From contig JAIVHC010000183.1 in assembly GCA_020201305.1 (NCBI GenBank), positions 1-12,024 of the forward strand: a stretch of DNA of 12,024 bases. The letters are read 5' to 3'. The notes beneath the pieces are model-generated. The model was not told the DNA's origin, searched no databases, and saw nothing but the letters and a program-made list of their open reading frames with translations. This document shows positions 1 through 7,604 of the stretch, in pieces. Each line of letters starts with the position of its first letter. The stretch's first letter is position 1. This DNA comes from Geobacteraceae bacterium (GTDB lineage Bacteria; Desulfobacterota; Desulfuromonadia; Desulfuromonadales; Desulfuromonadaceae). The position numbers and the translations under genes were made by a program.

Positions 1-593
1 ATCTTGCTCCCCGCGCCATTACAATCAGGACAGGGGCGCGTGAGCTGGAAAAAACCCTGCTGCATCCGTACCTGACCGGCACCGCCACAGGTGGGACAGG
101 TGGTAGGACTGGTTCCGGGACGTGCGCCGCTACCGCCACAGGTTTCACACGCACTGTGACGCGGAATCTTTATATTTTTTTCGGTACCAAAGGCTGCCTC
201 TTCAAAGCTGACGGTGAGGTTGTAGCGCAGATCATCTCCGCGCTGCCCACGGCTGCCGCGCCGGCCACCACCTCCGGAACTGAAGATATCCCCGAAGATA
301 TCCCCGAAGATGTCTTCAAACGGGCTGCCACTGAAGCCCCCGGAAGAGAAACCGCCTGCGCCGTTGCCATCTACCCCGGCATGTCCGAATTGATCATAGG
401 CAGCCCGCTTCTGCCGATCGGCCAGCACACTGTACGCCTCCGAAAGTTCTTTAAAGCGGGCTTCGGCTTCCTCATCGCCGGGGTTTTTATCCGGATGGTA
501 TTTTACTGCAAGACGCCGATACGCCTTTTTTATTTCTGCTTCACTCGCATTTTTGTGGACTTCAAGGACTTCGTAGTAATCTTGTTTAGCCAA
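1..593 (-). CDS. dnaJ: Chaperone protein DnaJ (Hsp40), N-terminal part, cut by window edge
   Basis: DnaJ is the Hsp40 co-chaperone that delivers unfolded clients to DnaK and stimulates its ATPase in the cytoplasm. About 197 residues are visible. The J domain opens MAKQDYYEVLEV and has the HPD motif at residues 33-35. A Gly/Phe-rich region follows with three DIF units (EDIFGDIFGDIF). Three of the usual four zinc-binding CxxCxGxG motifs are present (CETCGGSG, CPTCGGAG, CPDCNGAG); the fourth and the C-terminal substrate-binding domains lie beyond position 1. The start is TTG at 593-591: no ATG or GTG exists in frame nearby, the protein aligns with the family from this point, and an AGGA Shine-Dalgarno lies 7 nt upstream. 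It is the last visible gene of hrcA-grpE-dnaK-dnaJ, 109 nt after dnaK. The DIF units are encoded by a near-perfect 12-nt tandem repeat at 282-317. Confidence 0.97.
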   Translation of the reverse strand, partial: MAKQDYYEVLEVHKNASEAEIKKAYRRLAVKYHPDKNPGDEEAEARFKELSEAYSVLADRQKRAAYDQFGHAGVDGNGAGGFSSGGFSGSPFEDIFGDIFGDIFSSGGGGRRGSRGQRGDDLRYNLTVSFEEAAFGTEKNIKIPRHSACETCGGSGARPGTSPTTCPTCGGAGQVRMQQGFFQLTRPCPDCNGAGSK

Positions 594-643
594 AATGGTA
601 TCCTCACATTTATGTTTCCATGCAGCAGGCAGACAAAGAACAT

Positions 644-675
644 CCGGCAGCGGTCACCTGGGCAACCACTGCCGG
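644..675 (-). other. Stem-loop in the dnaK-dnaJ gap
   Basis: Read on the minus strand, CCGGCAGTGGT pairs with ACCGCTGCCGG over 11 bp (one G-U pair) around a 10-nt loop. It lies 28 nt after the dnaK stop and about 50 nt before the dnaJ start. The following ATGTTCTTTG is only mildly U-rich, so this is not a convincing full terminator. It could attenuate or be a processing site that sets the DnaK:DnaJ ratio; that role is inference. Confidence 0.5.
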
Positions 676-702
676 ACTGTTTATCTCTGGCCATGAATGA
701 CT

Positions 703-2613
703 TTACTTCTTCTTGTCATCCTCGACATCTTCGTATTCGGCGTCAACTACGTCATCGTCCCCTGCAGCGTCTCCCTGCTCTGCGCCTTCACCAGCTTCGC
801 CTTCCTGCTGGGCCTCGGCATACATCGCTTCAGCAAGCTTGTGTGATGCCTGGGAGAGTGCCTCAACGGCCTTGTTGATCGCCTCCACATCATCGCCTTC
901 CATCGCCTTTTTCACATCCTCAAGCGCAGACTCGATGTTACCCTTGGTTTCGGCATCAATCTTGTCTTCGTTGTCCTTAAGCGATTTCTCGGTGGTGTAA
1001 ACCAGACTGTCCGCCTGGTTCCTCGCCTCGATGAGCTCACGGCGTTTTTTGTCCTCGTCCTCGTGCATCTCTGCGTCCTTGACCATCTTCTCGACCTCTT
1101 CGTCGCTGAGGCCCGAAGATGCCGTGATGCGGATGGACTGTTCTTTGCCGGTGCCCATATCCTTGGCGGATACATTGAGGATCCCGTTGGCATCGATATC
1201 AAATGTAACCTCGATCTGGGGCACACCGCGCGGCGCGGGCGGAATATCCGCAAGGTCAAAGCGCCCGATGGTCTTGTTGTCCGTAGCCATCTCGCGCTCA
1301 CCCTGGAGCACGTGTACCGATACCGCCGGCTGATTATCTGCCGCAGTTGAGAAGATCTGACTCTTCTTGCAGGGTACGGTGGTATTCTTCTCAATCAGCT
1401 TGGTCATCACCCCGCCGAGGGTTTCAATCCCCAGAGAAAGCGGTGTAACATCGAGGAGGAGCACATCCTTCACATCGCCCTTCAGGACACCACCCTGGAT
1501 CGCGGCGCCGATGGAGACAACCTCGTCCGGGTTCACCCCTTTGCTCGGAGTTCTGCCGAAGATCTTCTCTACACGCTCCTGCACTGCAGGCATCCGGGTC
1601 ATACCACCCACCAGAATAACCTCATTGATATCAGAAGCGGAAAGCCCCGCATCCTTGAGCGCGGTACGGCAGGGTCCTTCAAGCTTATCGATGAGTTCAG
1701 CGCAGATACTTTCGAGCTTCGAGCGCGTGAGCTTAATGTTCATGTGCTTAGGCCCGGACTGATCTGCAGTGATAAACGGCAGATTAATTTCGGTCTCAAC
1801 GGAAGAGGAGAGTTCGCACTTCGCTTTCTCACACGCTTCCTTAAGACGCTGCAGGGCCATTTTGTCCTGGCGCAGATCAATACCCTGATCTTTCTTGAAC
1901 TCATTAGCTACATAGTCGATGACGTGCTGATCAAAATCCTCCCCGCCGAGGAAGGTATCCCCGTGGGTGGACTTAACTTCAAACACACCATCGCCCAGCT
2001 CCATGATGGAAACATCAAAGGTACCCCCACCAAGGTCAAATACCGCGATCTTCTCATCGTCTTTCTTATCCAGACCATAGGCCAGTGCTGCAGCAGTAGG
2101 TTCGTTGATGATACGCAGCACTTCAAGTCCGGCAATCTTGCCCGCATCCTTGGTAGCCTGACGCTGGGAATCGTTGAAGTATGCCGGTACGGTGATAACC
2201 GCTTCGGTTACATCTTCGCCCAGATAGTCCTCGGCGGTCTGCTTCATCTTCTGCAGCACCATGGCGGAAATTTCCGGCGCACTGTACTGTTTGCCACGTA
2301 CTTCAACCCAGGCATCACCGTTCTCTGCTTTGATAATCTTAAAGGGGCTGATCTCTATATCCTTCTTCACCGCTTCGGAATCAAACTTACGTCCGATAAG
2401 ACGTTTGATCGCAAACAGGGTATTCTCCGGGTTGGTTACCGCCTGGCGTTTAGCCTGCTGCCCCACCAGACGTTCGCCACTCTCGGAAAAAGCCACCATG
2501 GAGGGCGTGGTGCGGGAGCCTTCCGCATTCGCGATAACGGTGGGCTCACCCCCATCCATTACAGACACACAAGAGTTTGTGGTGCCCAGATCAATACCTA
2601 TTACTTTACCCAT
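703..2613 (-). CDS. dnaK: Molecular chaperone DnaK (Hsp70)
   Basis: ATP-dependent Hsp70 chaperone of the cytoplasm that binds exposed hydrophobic segments of client proteins, with DnaJ as client loader and GrpE as nucleotide exchanger. It has 636 residues, a normal full length. The actin-like ATPase domain shows the phosphate-binding loops IDLGTTNS (7-14) and FDLGGGTFD (192-200), IINEPTAAALAYG (168-180) and VGGMTR (335-340). The interdomain linker DVLLLDVTPL is at 383-392. The beta-sandwich substrate domain and helical lid follow, and the acidic tail ends EYEDVEDDKKK, resembling the E. coli EEVKDKK end. The ATG start has an ideal AAGGAG ribosome-binding site (2621-2626) 7 nt upstream. It lies 118 nt downstream of grpE in the same operon. 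No CIRCE is found directly in front of it, so it probably relies mainly on the hrcA promoter. Confidence 0.99.
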   Translation of the reverse strand: MGKVIGIDLGTTNSCVSVMDGGEPTVIANAEGSRTTPSMVAFSESGERLVGQQAKRQAVTNPENTLFAIKRLIGRKFDSEAVKKDIEISPFKIIKAENGDAWVEVRGKQYSAPEISAMVLQKMKQTAEDYLGEDVTEAVITVPAYFNDSQRQATKDAGKIAGLEVLRIINEPTAAALAYGLDKKDDEKIAVFDLGGGTFDVSIMELGDGVFEVKSTHGDTFLGGEDFDQHVIDYVANEFKKDQGIDLRQDKMALQRLKEACEKAKCELSSSVETEINLPFITADQSGPKHMNIKLTRSKLESICAELIDKLEGPCRTALKDAGLSASDINEVILVGGMTRMPAVQERVEKIFGRTPSKGVNPDEVVSIGAAIQGGVLKGDVKDVLLLDVTPLSLGIETLGGVMTKLIEKNTTVPCKKSQIFSTAADNQPAVSVHVLQGEREMATDNKTIGRFDLADIPPAPRGVPQIEVTFDIDANGILNVSAKDMGTGKEQSIRITASSGLSDEEVEKMVKDAEMHEDEDKKRRELIEARNQADSLVYTTEKSLKDNEDKIDAETKGNIESALEDVKKAMEGDDVEAINKAVEALSQASHKLAEAMYAEAQQEGEAGEGAEQGDAAGDDDVVDAEYEDVEDDKKK

Positions 2614-2713
2614 AACTGTTCTCCTTCATATTGGAATATTTAATAACGCATTAAGCCTTAAGGGTTGCTCAGCGTTTTACTTCGAAATTAAGTTATAACT
2701 CTTTTTTCACATA

Positions 2714-2730
2714 TCAAGGGTCAACCTTGA
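2714..2730 (-). promoter_or_regulatory. Inverted repeat between grpE and dnaK
   Basis: A perfect 6-bp inverted repeat with a 5-nt centre, TCAAGG-TTGAC-CCTTGA on the minus strand, begins 1 nt after the grpE stop and about 100 nt before dnaK. No U-tract follows on either strand. It overlaps TTGATA (2712-2717), which with TATAAC (2692-2697) would make a -35/-10 pair at a short 14-bp spacing. It may be an operator, an mRNA-stabilising hairpin or a weak internal promoter; none is established. Confidence 0.3.
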
Positions 2731-2731
2731 A

Positions 2732-3331
2732 TTATTGTGAATTTTTTCCCTCATCTTCAGAACTGTTCTTTTTGGATACCATCACCATGGATGGGCGCAG
2801 GAGGCGCTCATTGAGGGTGTACCCCTTCTGCATCTCCTCCACTACCGTATTATGTGGACAGTCATCACGTTCCATCTGCCCCATGGCCTCGTGGCACGCA
2901 GAATCAAAGGGTTTTTCCAGGGCATCGATAGGAACAACATTGTACTTCTCCAGCACTTTGTGCAACTGGCGCTGGGTCATTTCTACACCGTCGAGAAGGC
3001 TGGATCCCTTTTCTTCCTGTTCGCGTGCATGGGCAATGGCCCGATCAAGGTTATCCACTACGGGGAGAATCTCTTTAAGGATTCCCTCGTTGGCAAACTT
3101 CGCCATCTCCTCTTTATCCCGCTGCATACGGCGGCGGTAATTCTCCATATCCGCACGCGCGCGCAGAAACTGATCTTTCATCTGCGCAAGTTCATCCCGA
3201 CACGCCGTCAGCTCACTTGCAGGCACCATATCCTCATTGGAAGCGGCTTGCGTCTGCTCTGCGGAGGCTTCATTTTCCATAATTTCTACGTCCTCTGCGC
3301 GTTGATCCTTTTGTTTCTTCTTTTCTGCCAC
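2732..3331 (-). CDS. grpE: GrpE, nucleotide exchange factor for DnaK
   Basis: GrpE is a dimeric cytoplasmic factor that releases ADP from DnaK and so resets the Hsp70 cycle. It has 199 residues, typical for the family. The N-terminal 40 residues are charged and probably disordered. Residues about 40-100 form the long coiled-coil region (ELTACRDELAQMKDQFLRA onward). The C-terminal signature GYTLNERLLRPSMVMVSK (170-187) is the conserved beta domain that contacts DnaK. The start is GTG at 3331-3329, with AGAGG 8 nt upstream; no better ATG is available near the family-consistent N-terminus. It is 22 nt downstream of hrcA, which supports co-transcription from the CIRCE-controlled promoter. Confidence 0.98.
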   Translation of the reverse strand: MAEKKKQKDQRAEDVEIMENEASAEQTQAASNEDMVPASELTACRDELAQMKDQFLRARADMENYRRRMQRDKEEMAKFANEGILKEILPVVDNLDRAIAHAREQEEKGSSLLDGVEMTQRQLHKVLEKYNVVPIDALEKPFDSACHEAMGQMERDDCPHNTVVEEMQKGYTLNERLLRPSMVMVSKKNSSEDEGKNSQ

Positions 3332-3353
3332 GGTTCAACCTCTCTATTCTGTA

Positions 3354-4391
3354 TTATTCCAGTTCTCTTTTAAGCATCCGGCTGATCAGCCTGGCGGTGT
3401 AGTCAACCACTGGTATAACCTGGGAGTAGAACATGCGACTCGGCCCAATAACTCCGATGGAGCCGAGAGCCTCTTCACCATTGGTATAACGCGCCGAAAT
3501 CAGACTGCAACCTCTAAAATCCTGATAGCGGGTCTGCCCGCCTATGTATATCTGAACCTCACTTGAGTCCTGGCTCATATCGAGTAATTCGATAAGAAGT
3601 TTTTTCTTCTCAAACGCCTTGAAAAGACGTTTCATCGCTTCGGGATCTGCGAAGTCGGGGTAATCGAGCATATTGGTCGCCCCCTCGATGATAATATCGT
3701 CATCCATGTCGGTGTCAAACATCTTGCTCGAGAGGGTCAATGCCTGATGCATGAGGCGGTCGTATTTTACCCGCTCCTCCTGCATTTTCTCTGCGATGAC
3801 TCTCCGCACCTGGCGGATGGTCATACCGTGTAGCGATTGATTAAGGTAATTGCCTGCGTGCTGCAACTCATCCGCGCTCGGAAGCCCCTCCTCTACCTTG
3901 AGGATCTTATTCTGCACCGCCCCCGTGCCGGAGACAAAGATCGCCAGCAGACGGTTATGGGACAGGGGGACAAACTCTATATGTCTGAAACGCGACGCGG
4001 AAAAGCGCGGTACTAACACCACACCGGTATAGCACGACATATCCGAGAGAAGATTCCCCACCCGCTTCAACAACGCTTCAACATGCAGATCCACGGCGTT
4101 GCAGTGAGATTCGATGTTGCGCCGTTGTTTGAGCGAAAGATCACGCACATGCAACATGGTATCAACATAAAAGCGATACCCTTTGTCAGTGGGGATCCGT
4201 CCGGCAGAGGTATGCGGTGAGGCGATGAAGCCCATCTCCTCCAGATCCGCCATGACATTGCGCACCGTCGCTGGCGACATCTTCTCCTGGTGCTGTTTGG
4301 CAATCGTGCGCGAGCCTATCGGTTCGCCAGAGGCAATATGTCCTTCAATTATTGCCTCTAATATGCCCAGACTGCGCTGATTCAATCCCAT
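3354..4391 (-). CDS. hrcA: Heat-inducible transcription repressor HrcA
   Basis: HrcA binds CIRCE operators as a dimer and represses class I heat-shock genes; in characterised species GroEL keeps it active. From the ATG at 4391-4389 it has 345 residues, normal for the family. The N-terminal winged helix spans roughly residues 1-75 and includes EPIGSRTIAKQHQEKMSPAT, followed by RNVMADLEEMGFI and the wing-like SPHTSAGRIPTDKGYRFYVD. A GAF-like domain and dimerisation region follow. The frame stays open upstream to a TTG at 4457, but those 22 residues do not resemble the family and the ATG gives MGLNQRSLGILEAI, the expected beginning. A modest AGGG ribosome-binding site lies just upstream. It is the first gene of hrcA-grpE-dnaK-dnaJ and is probably autoregulated, because CIRCE lies 75 nt before the start. 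Confidence 0.97.
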   Translation of the reverse strand: MGLNQRSLGILEAIIEGHIASGEPIGSRTIAKQHQEKMSPATVRNVMADLEEMGFIASPHTSAGRIPTDKGYRFYVDTMLHVRDLSLKQRRNIESHCNAVDLHVEALLKRVGNLLSDMSCYTGVVLVPRFSASRFRHIEFVPLSHNRLLAIFVSGTGAVQNKILKVEEGLPSADELQHAGNYLNQSLHGMTIRQVRRVIAEKMQEERVKYDRLMHQALTLSSKMFDTDMDDDIIIEGATNMLDYPDFADPEAMKRLFKAFEKKKLLIELLDMSQDSSEVQIYIGGQTRYQDFRGCSLISARYTNGEEALGSIGVIGPSRMFYSQVIPVVDYTARLISRMLKRELE

Positions 4392-4466
4392 ACATCCCTG
4401 CCTTGTGTAATTGCTGTTGCCACCCGATGGGGCAACGCGCCTACACCAAATATTCAAATTCTTTAT

Positions 4467-4493
4467 TTAGCACTCAATAAGCACGAGTGCTAA
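4467..4493 (-). promoter_or_regulatory. CIRCE operator (HrcA binding site)
   Basis: TTAGCACTC-N9-GAGTGCTAA is present with both 9-bp arms matching the canonical CIRCE consensus exactly. It is in the hrcA leader, starting about where transcription from the 4502-4530 promoter would begin, so bound HrcA would block initiation or early elongation. HrcA being encoded directly downstream strongly supports autoregulation. Confidence 0.98.
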
Positions 4494-4501
4494 CAGGGGT
4501 G

Positions 4502-4530
4502 AAGATAACAACGCCCATACCCTTTGTCAA
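4502..4530 (-). promoter_or_regulatory. Sigma70-type promoter of the hrcA-grpE-dnaK-dnaJ operon
   Basis: On the minus strand a consensus -35 TTGACA (4530-4525) is followed after exactly 17 nt by TATCTT (4507-4502, 5 of 6 matches to TATAAT). Predicted initiation is near 4494-4496, directly at the CIRCE boundary. A vegetative promoter plus CIRCE is the usual arrangement for HrcA-controlled operons. It lies just downstream of the hemW stop codon. Confidence 0.85.
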
Positions 4531-4556
4531 GGCAGGGGACGCAGGCGGGCAAAATA

Positions 4557-5732
4557 CTAAGATAAAAACTCCCGCACATGGTGATTGTAGAGAAGCCACT
4601 CCTGCGGGGGGAAATACCAGCGCCCCGCAGCCTGATGCAAAGCTGGACCGCAGGCGCGAATTGCATCTGCATAGACGCGGGCAAACTCCACGCCGAAGGT
4701 GGCGTGAAATGCCGCCGCATCTACCCCGTGTGCCGTGCGCAGGCGCAGATACACCCATTCAGCCATGGCACCATGCGCATCAAAGCGCTCCACCTCATGG
4801 CGTGGATCCTCCCCACGCTGCACTGCAGTTACGTACCTTCCCACATCCGGAGCGCATGCGCTCCTTACCCCCCAATCGGCAGCGTTGAATGCATGCGCAG
4901 ATGCGCCACAGGCATAGCAGGTTCTGCGCTGCCAGTACGCGAGATTGTGGCGGCACTCCCAGCCCGCACGAGCATAGTTGGAAATCTCATAATGGCAATA
5001 GCCCAACGCTTGCAGGGTCTGATGCCAGGCAATAAACTGATGCCGAAATTCCTCCTCATCACTCTCGGCAAGCCGACCCTGTTGAGCCTGAACCCCGAAG
5101 GGCGTACCCGGTTCCAGAGTCAGACCGTAAACTGAAACATGCTCCGGAATCAGGCGTGAGAGCATGTGCTGATCCGCTTCCATCCATGCGCGCTTATACC
5201 CCGGATCATGCACACCCGGAAGAGCAAACATCATATCAACATTGATGTTTATGAATCCCGCGCTGCGTGCGCGCTCGATACACCTTAATGCGTCCGCACC
5301 GGTATGTGTCCTCCCCAAAACACTTAGAGCCTCATCTTGAAATGATTGAACCCCGATGGAAAGCCGATTCACTCCCAGGGCACATACTCCCTCCAGCCAC
5401 TCTGACGCAACCGTTGCAGGGTTCACTTCCATGCTGAATTCCAACCCGGGATCAAGCTGAACCACTTCCTGCAGCACCGCGACAATGCGCTCCACCTGGA
5501 TTAAATTAAGAAGCGATGGAGTCCCTCCTCCGATAAACACACTCCTAAGAGAAGCTCCTGCAGGTAAGGCTCTCTGAATATCCACACAGAGCGCATCCAC
5601 ATAGGTATCGGGCACCACCGGGTTCTGCAGGGGGAGAGAATAAAAATCACAGTAAGGGCACTTACGCACGCAAAAAGGGATGTGGAGGTACAGGGCGGAC
5701 CCAGGAAGGGTAGATGTGCACACAGCAGACAT
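4557..5732 (-). CDS. hemW: Radical SAM heme chaperone HemW (HemN-like)
   Basis: HemW is a cytoplasmic radical-SAM family protein that binds heme and delivers it to target enzymes such as respiratory proteins; it was formerly annotated as coproporphyrinogen oxidase. From ATG 5732-5730 it has 391 residues, close to the family norm. The [4Fe-4S]/SAM motif CVRKCPYC (Cys21, Cys25, Cys28) is in the expected context YLHIPFC...CDF. FIGGGTPSLL (66-75) is a conserved SAM-binding stretch. HNLAYW (262-267) is the HNxxYW signature typical of HemW. The frame is open further upstream to a TTG at 5789, but those 19 residues are low-complexity Ala/Leu and add nothing conserved. No strong ribosome-binding site marks either start. 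It precedes hrcA on the same strand, and the heat-shock promoter lies after its stop codon. Confidence 0.95.
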   Translation of the reverse strand: MSAVCTSTLPGSALYLHIPFCVRKCPYCDFYSLPLQNPVVPDTYVDALCVDIQRALPAGASLRSVFIGGGTPSLLNLIQVERIVAVLQEVVQLDPGLEFSMEVNPATVASEWLEGVCALGVNRLSIGVQSFQDEALSVLGRTHTGADALRCIERARSAGFININVDMMFALPGVHDPGYKRAWMEADQHMLSRLIPEHVSVYGLTLEPGTPFGVQAQQGRLAESDEEEFRHQFIAWHQTLQALGYCHYEISNYARAGWECRHNLAYWQRRTCYACGASAHAFNAADWGVRSACAPDVGRYVTAVQRGEDPRHEVERFDAHGAMAEWVYLRLRTAHGVDAAAFHATFGVEFARVYADAIRACGPALHQAAGRWYFPPQEWLLYNHHVREFLS

Positions 5733-5808
5733 GGCGGGTCCGTTGGAAGCGGGTAAAAGAGCAAAAGCAGAAGCAAGAACGCAACGCAAACGCGAAGCTT
5801 AAACCTAC

Positions 5809-5839
5809 TGCGCCGGAGTGCAGTTCACACTCCGGCGCA
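5809..5839 (-). terminator. Strong hairpin between nhaD and hemW
   Basis: A perfect 12-bp stem, TGCGCCGGAGTG / CACTCCGGCGCA, encloses a 7-nt loop. It lies 25 nt after the nhaD stop and about 75 nt before hemW. On the minus strand the tail reads GTAGGTTTAAGC, so the poly-U run of a classical intrinsic terminator is missing; the plus-strand tail is A-rich. The best guess is the end of the nhaD transcript, but an mRNA-stabilising hairpin is possible. Confidence 0.5.
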
Positions 5840-5864
5840 AGGAAAATCATATATAAAAACGTAT

Positions 5865-7197
5865 TTAGTGGAAGTATTTGCCGTTAACCAGCATGTGCAC
5901 TGCAATGCTCGCCGCATACCCCAGAGCGATGATGGGGGTAAACACCAGATGACGCCCGAAGGTGTAGATGCCGCGTGCGGTACCCATGAGAGCAACCCCG
6001 GCGGCAGAACCGATGGAGAGCATACTTCCTCCGACCCCGGCAGTGAGGGTTACCAGGAGCCAGTGCCCGTGCGACATGTCCGGTTCCATGCTCAGGACCG
6101 CAAACATCACCGGGATATTATCCACAATCGCGGACAAAATGCCTACCAGAACGTTGGCATTAAATGCGCCCAGATCAAAATACATGAACTGAGAAGCCAT
6201 CGCCAGGTAGCCGAACTGCCCCAGCCCGCCGACACACATAATTACGCCGTAGAAGAACAGCAGGGTATCCCATTCCGCGGCAGCAATCCTGCGGAACAGA
6301 TCGAAGCCCTGATGATCATCATCTTCGGCACCCATACCCGGAGGCATATCTGCCATATTCGCTGCATGATCGTGCATCTTGATATAGTACGACATGAAAC
6401 CCAGATACCCGAGACCGAGCATCATCCCCGCAGCAGGGGGCAGATGGAGAAAGTTATGGAAGGATACCGCGGTGGCAATAGTACACAGGAACAGGAAGAT
6501 GATTCGCTTTGCGCCGAATTTCATCACAACCGCCTCGTCCAGAGCCGGGGGTGTCTCTTTGTTGATCAGGAAGTGCATAATAGACGCCGGCACGATCCAG
6601 TTAACCAGCGAAGGAATAATCAGAGCGAAAAACTCCTGAAATTCAACCATCCCCTTCTGCCACACCATCAGGGTGGTGATATCACCGAAGGGAGAAAAGG
6701 CGCCCCCGGCATTCGCGGCTACGACCACGTTGATACAGGCAATAACCACAAAGCGCTGATTGGAACCACCCACCGCTAAGCCAGAAGATAACGCGGAGAG
6801 AAAATCCGCGTGACACCAGCAGACAGCGCAGGGTCTGAAACACGTTGCGCTCTTCCATGGCGTTGATATAGGTCATAGCTACGAGGAGAAACAGGAACAG
6901 TTCGGCGTATTCAATCAGGTTGTGTTTAATGGCATTATGCGCGTGATCCGGCATCCCTGCAGCATTGTAGCTGACAGCAACCAGCACCCAGATAATCCCG
7001 GCGGCAAGGAGCACCGGTTTACTTTTACGCAGATGGATTTGTTCTTCGAAGATAACCAGACTGTAGGCGGCAACAAAAAGCATCAGGGCAATAATGCCCA
7101 TGGTCGAGCCCGTCATGTTCTGGATCTGGGTTCCGCCCTCACTGGCAACAGCGGGCAGAGCAAGCAAGGTGAACAACAAAGTTAAGAATATTTTCAC
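5865..7197 (-). pseudogene. nhaD: Na+/H+ antiporter NhaD, disrupted by an internal deletion with frameshift
   Basis: NhaD is an inner-membrane sodium/proton antiporter of the ion-transporter superfamily used for salt and alkali tolerance. The likely GTG start (7197-7195) has GGGGGAAG just before it and gives a clean signal-like N-terminus, MKIFLTLLFTLLALPAVASEGG. Residues up to about 142 (NAMEERNVF...IFWLSG) read in one frame. At 6771-6774 homology jumps to another frame (VGGSNQRFVVIACIN...GGAFSPFGDITTLMVWQKG) and continues for about 300 residues to the TAA at 5865, ending in membrane helices. Known NhaD proteins have about 25 more residues here, including the conserved SPxADNLTTAL segment, which is absent in all frames. 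The deletion is not a multiple of three, so the full product cannot be made. An assembly error is the main alternative. The rest of the sequence shows no other decay, which suggests a recent event. Confidence 0.88.
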
Positions 7198-7429
7198 AAC
7201 TTCCCCCGTAAAATAAAACATATAACATCAACAGATAAATAACCCTGAAAAGCTGTACCGAGACAACTTCAGAGCCGGCACACAACAATAAAAAAACATC
7301 AGCATTTCAATTATACCCAGCCCCCGGACGCATGCCGACAGCTGACACATTCTGCGTAAATATAACTACTTACGTATTCATTTCATTTTTACTGTGTTTA
7401 CCCATACCAATTTTCAATTTTACGGTTTC

Positions 7430-7449
7430 TTTGGTTTGCCCGAACCAAA
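7430..7449. promoter_or_regulatory. 20-bp palindrome, possible operator
   Basis: TTTGGTTTGCCCGAACCAAA has 7-bp perfect outer arms (TTTGGTT/AACCAAA) and one further G-C pair nearer the centre. It is about 230 bp from the nhaD start and about 130 bp upstream of the nitrilase promoter. The size and symmetry fit a dimeric regulator site, but no regulator gene is in the window, so the function is unknown. Confidence 0.35.
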
Positions 7450-7575
7450 TTCTATCTTCATATCACCGCCATACGCTACGTGTCAACAAAGCAAATCTTA
7501 TATGTGTTACTTTCTGCCCTATTGAGTACTCTTGTTTTTCAGGCACTTTCACCAGAAAAGGCTCGCTTTGCCCCC

Positions 7576-7604
7576 TTGCTACTTTGAAAATGCTCGTCTA
7601 TACT
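7576..7604 (+). promoter_or_regulatory. Sigma70-type promoter of the nitrilase-family gene
   Basis: TTGCTA (7576-7581) and TATACT (7599-7604) are separated by exactly 17 nt, matching sigma70 at 4 of 6 and 5 of 6 positions. Initiation near 7611 would give a leader of about 63 nt. It lies directly in front of the only plus-strand gene here. Confidence 0.65.

Noticed and set aside
282..317. 12-nt tandem repeat inside dnaJ as a mobile or contingency repeat
   Set aside because: It encodes the repeated DIF units that are normal in the DnaJ Gly/Phe region.
1744..2643. Long plus-strand open frame opposite dnaK
   Set aside because: It is a codon-bias shadow of dnaK; its translation has no coherent domain.
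4392..4457. TTG-initiated 22-residue extension of HrcA
   Set aside because: There is no family similarity and no ribosome-binding site; it would start in the early leader, close to CIRCE.
6771..6774. Programmed ribosomal frameshift in nhaD
   Set aside because: A slip could join the two frames, but about 25 conserved membrane residues would still be missing and no classic slippery heptamer is present.
5868..6779. Long plus-strand open frame opposite nhaD
   Set aside because: It is His/Arg/Glu-rich, low-complexity shadow sequence antisense to recognisable antiporter helices.
7198..7320. Sodium or other riboswitch in the nhaD leader
   Set aside because: Only one weak 7-bp stem with a 15-nt loop can be seen; no recognisable riboswitch core.
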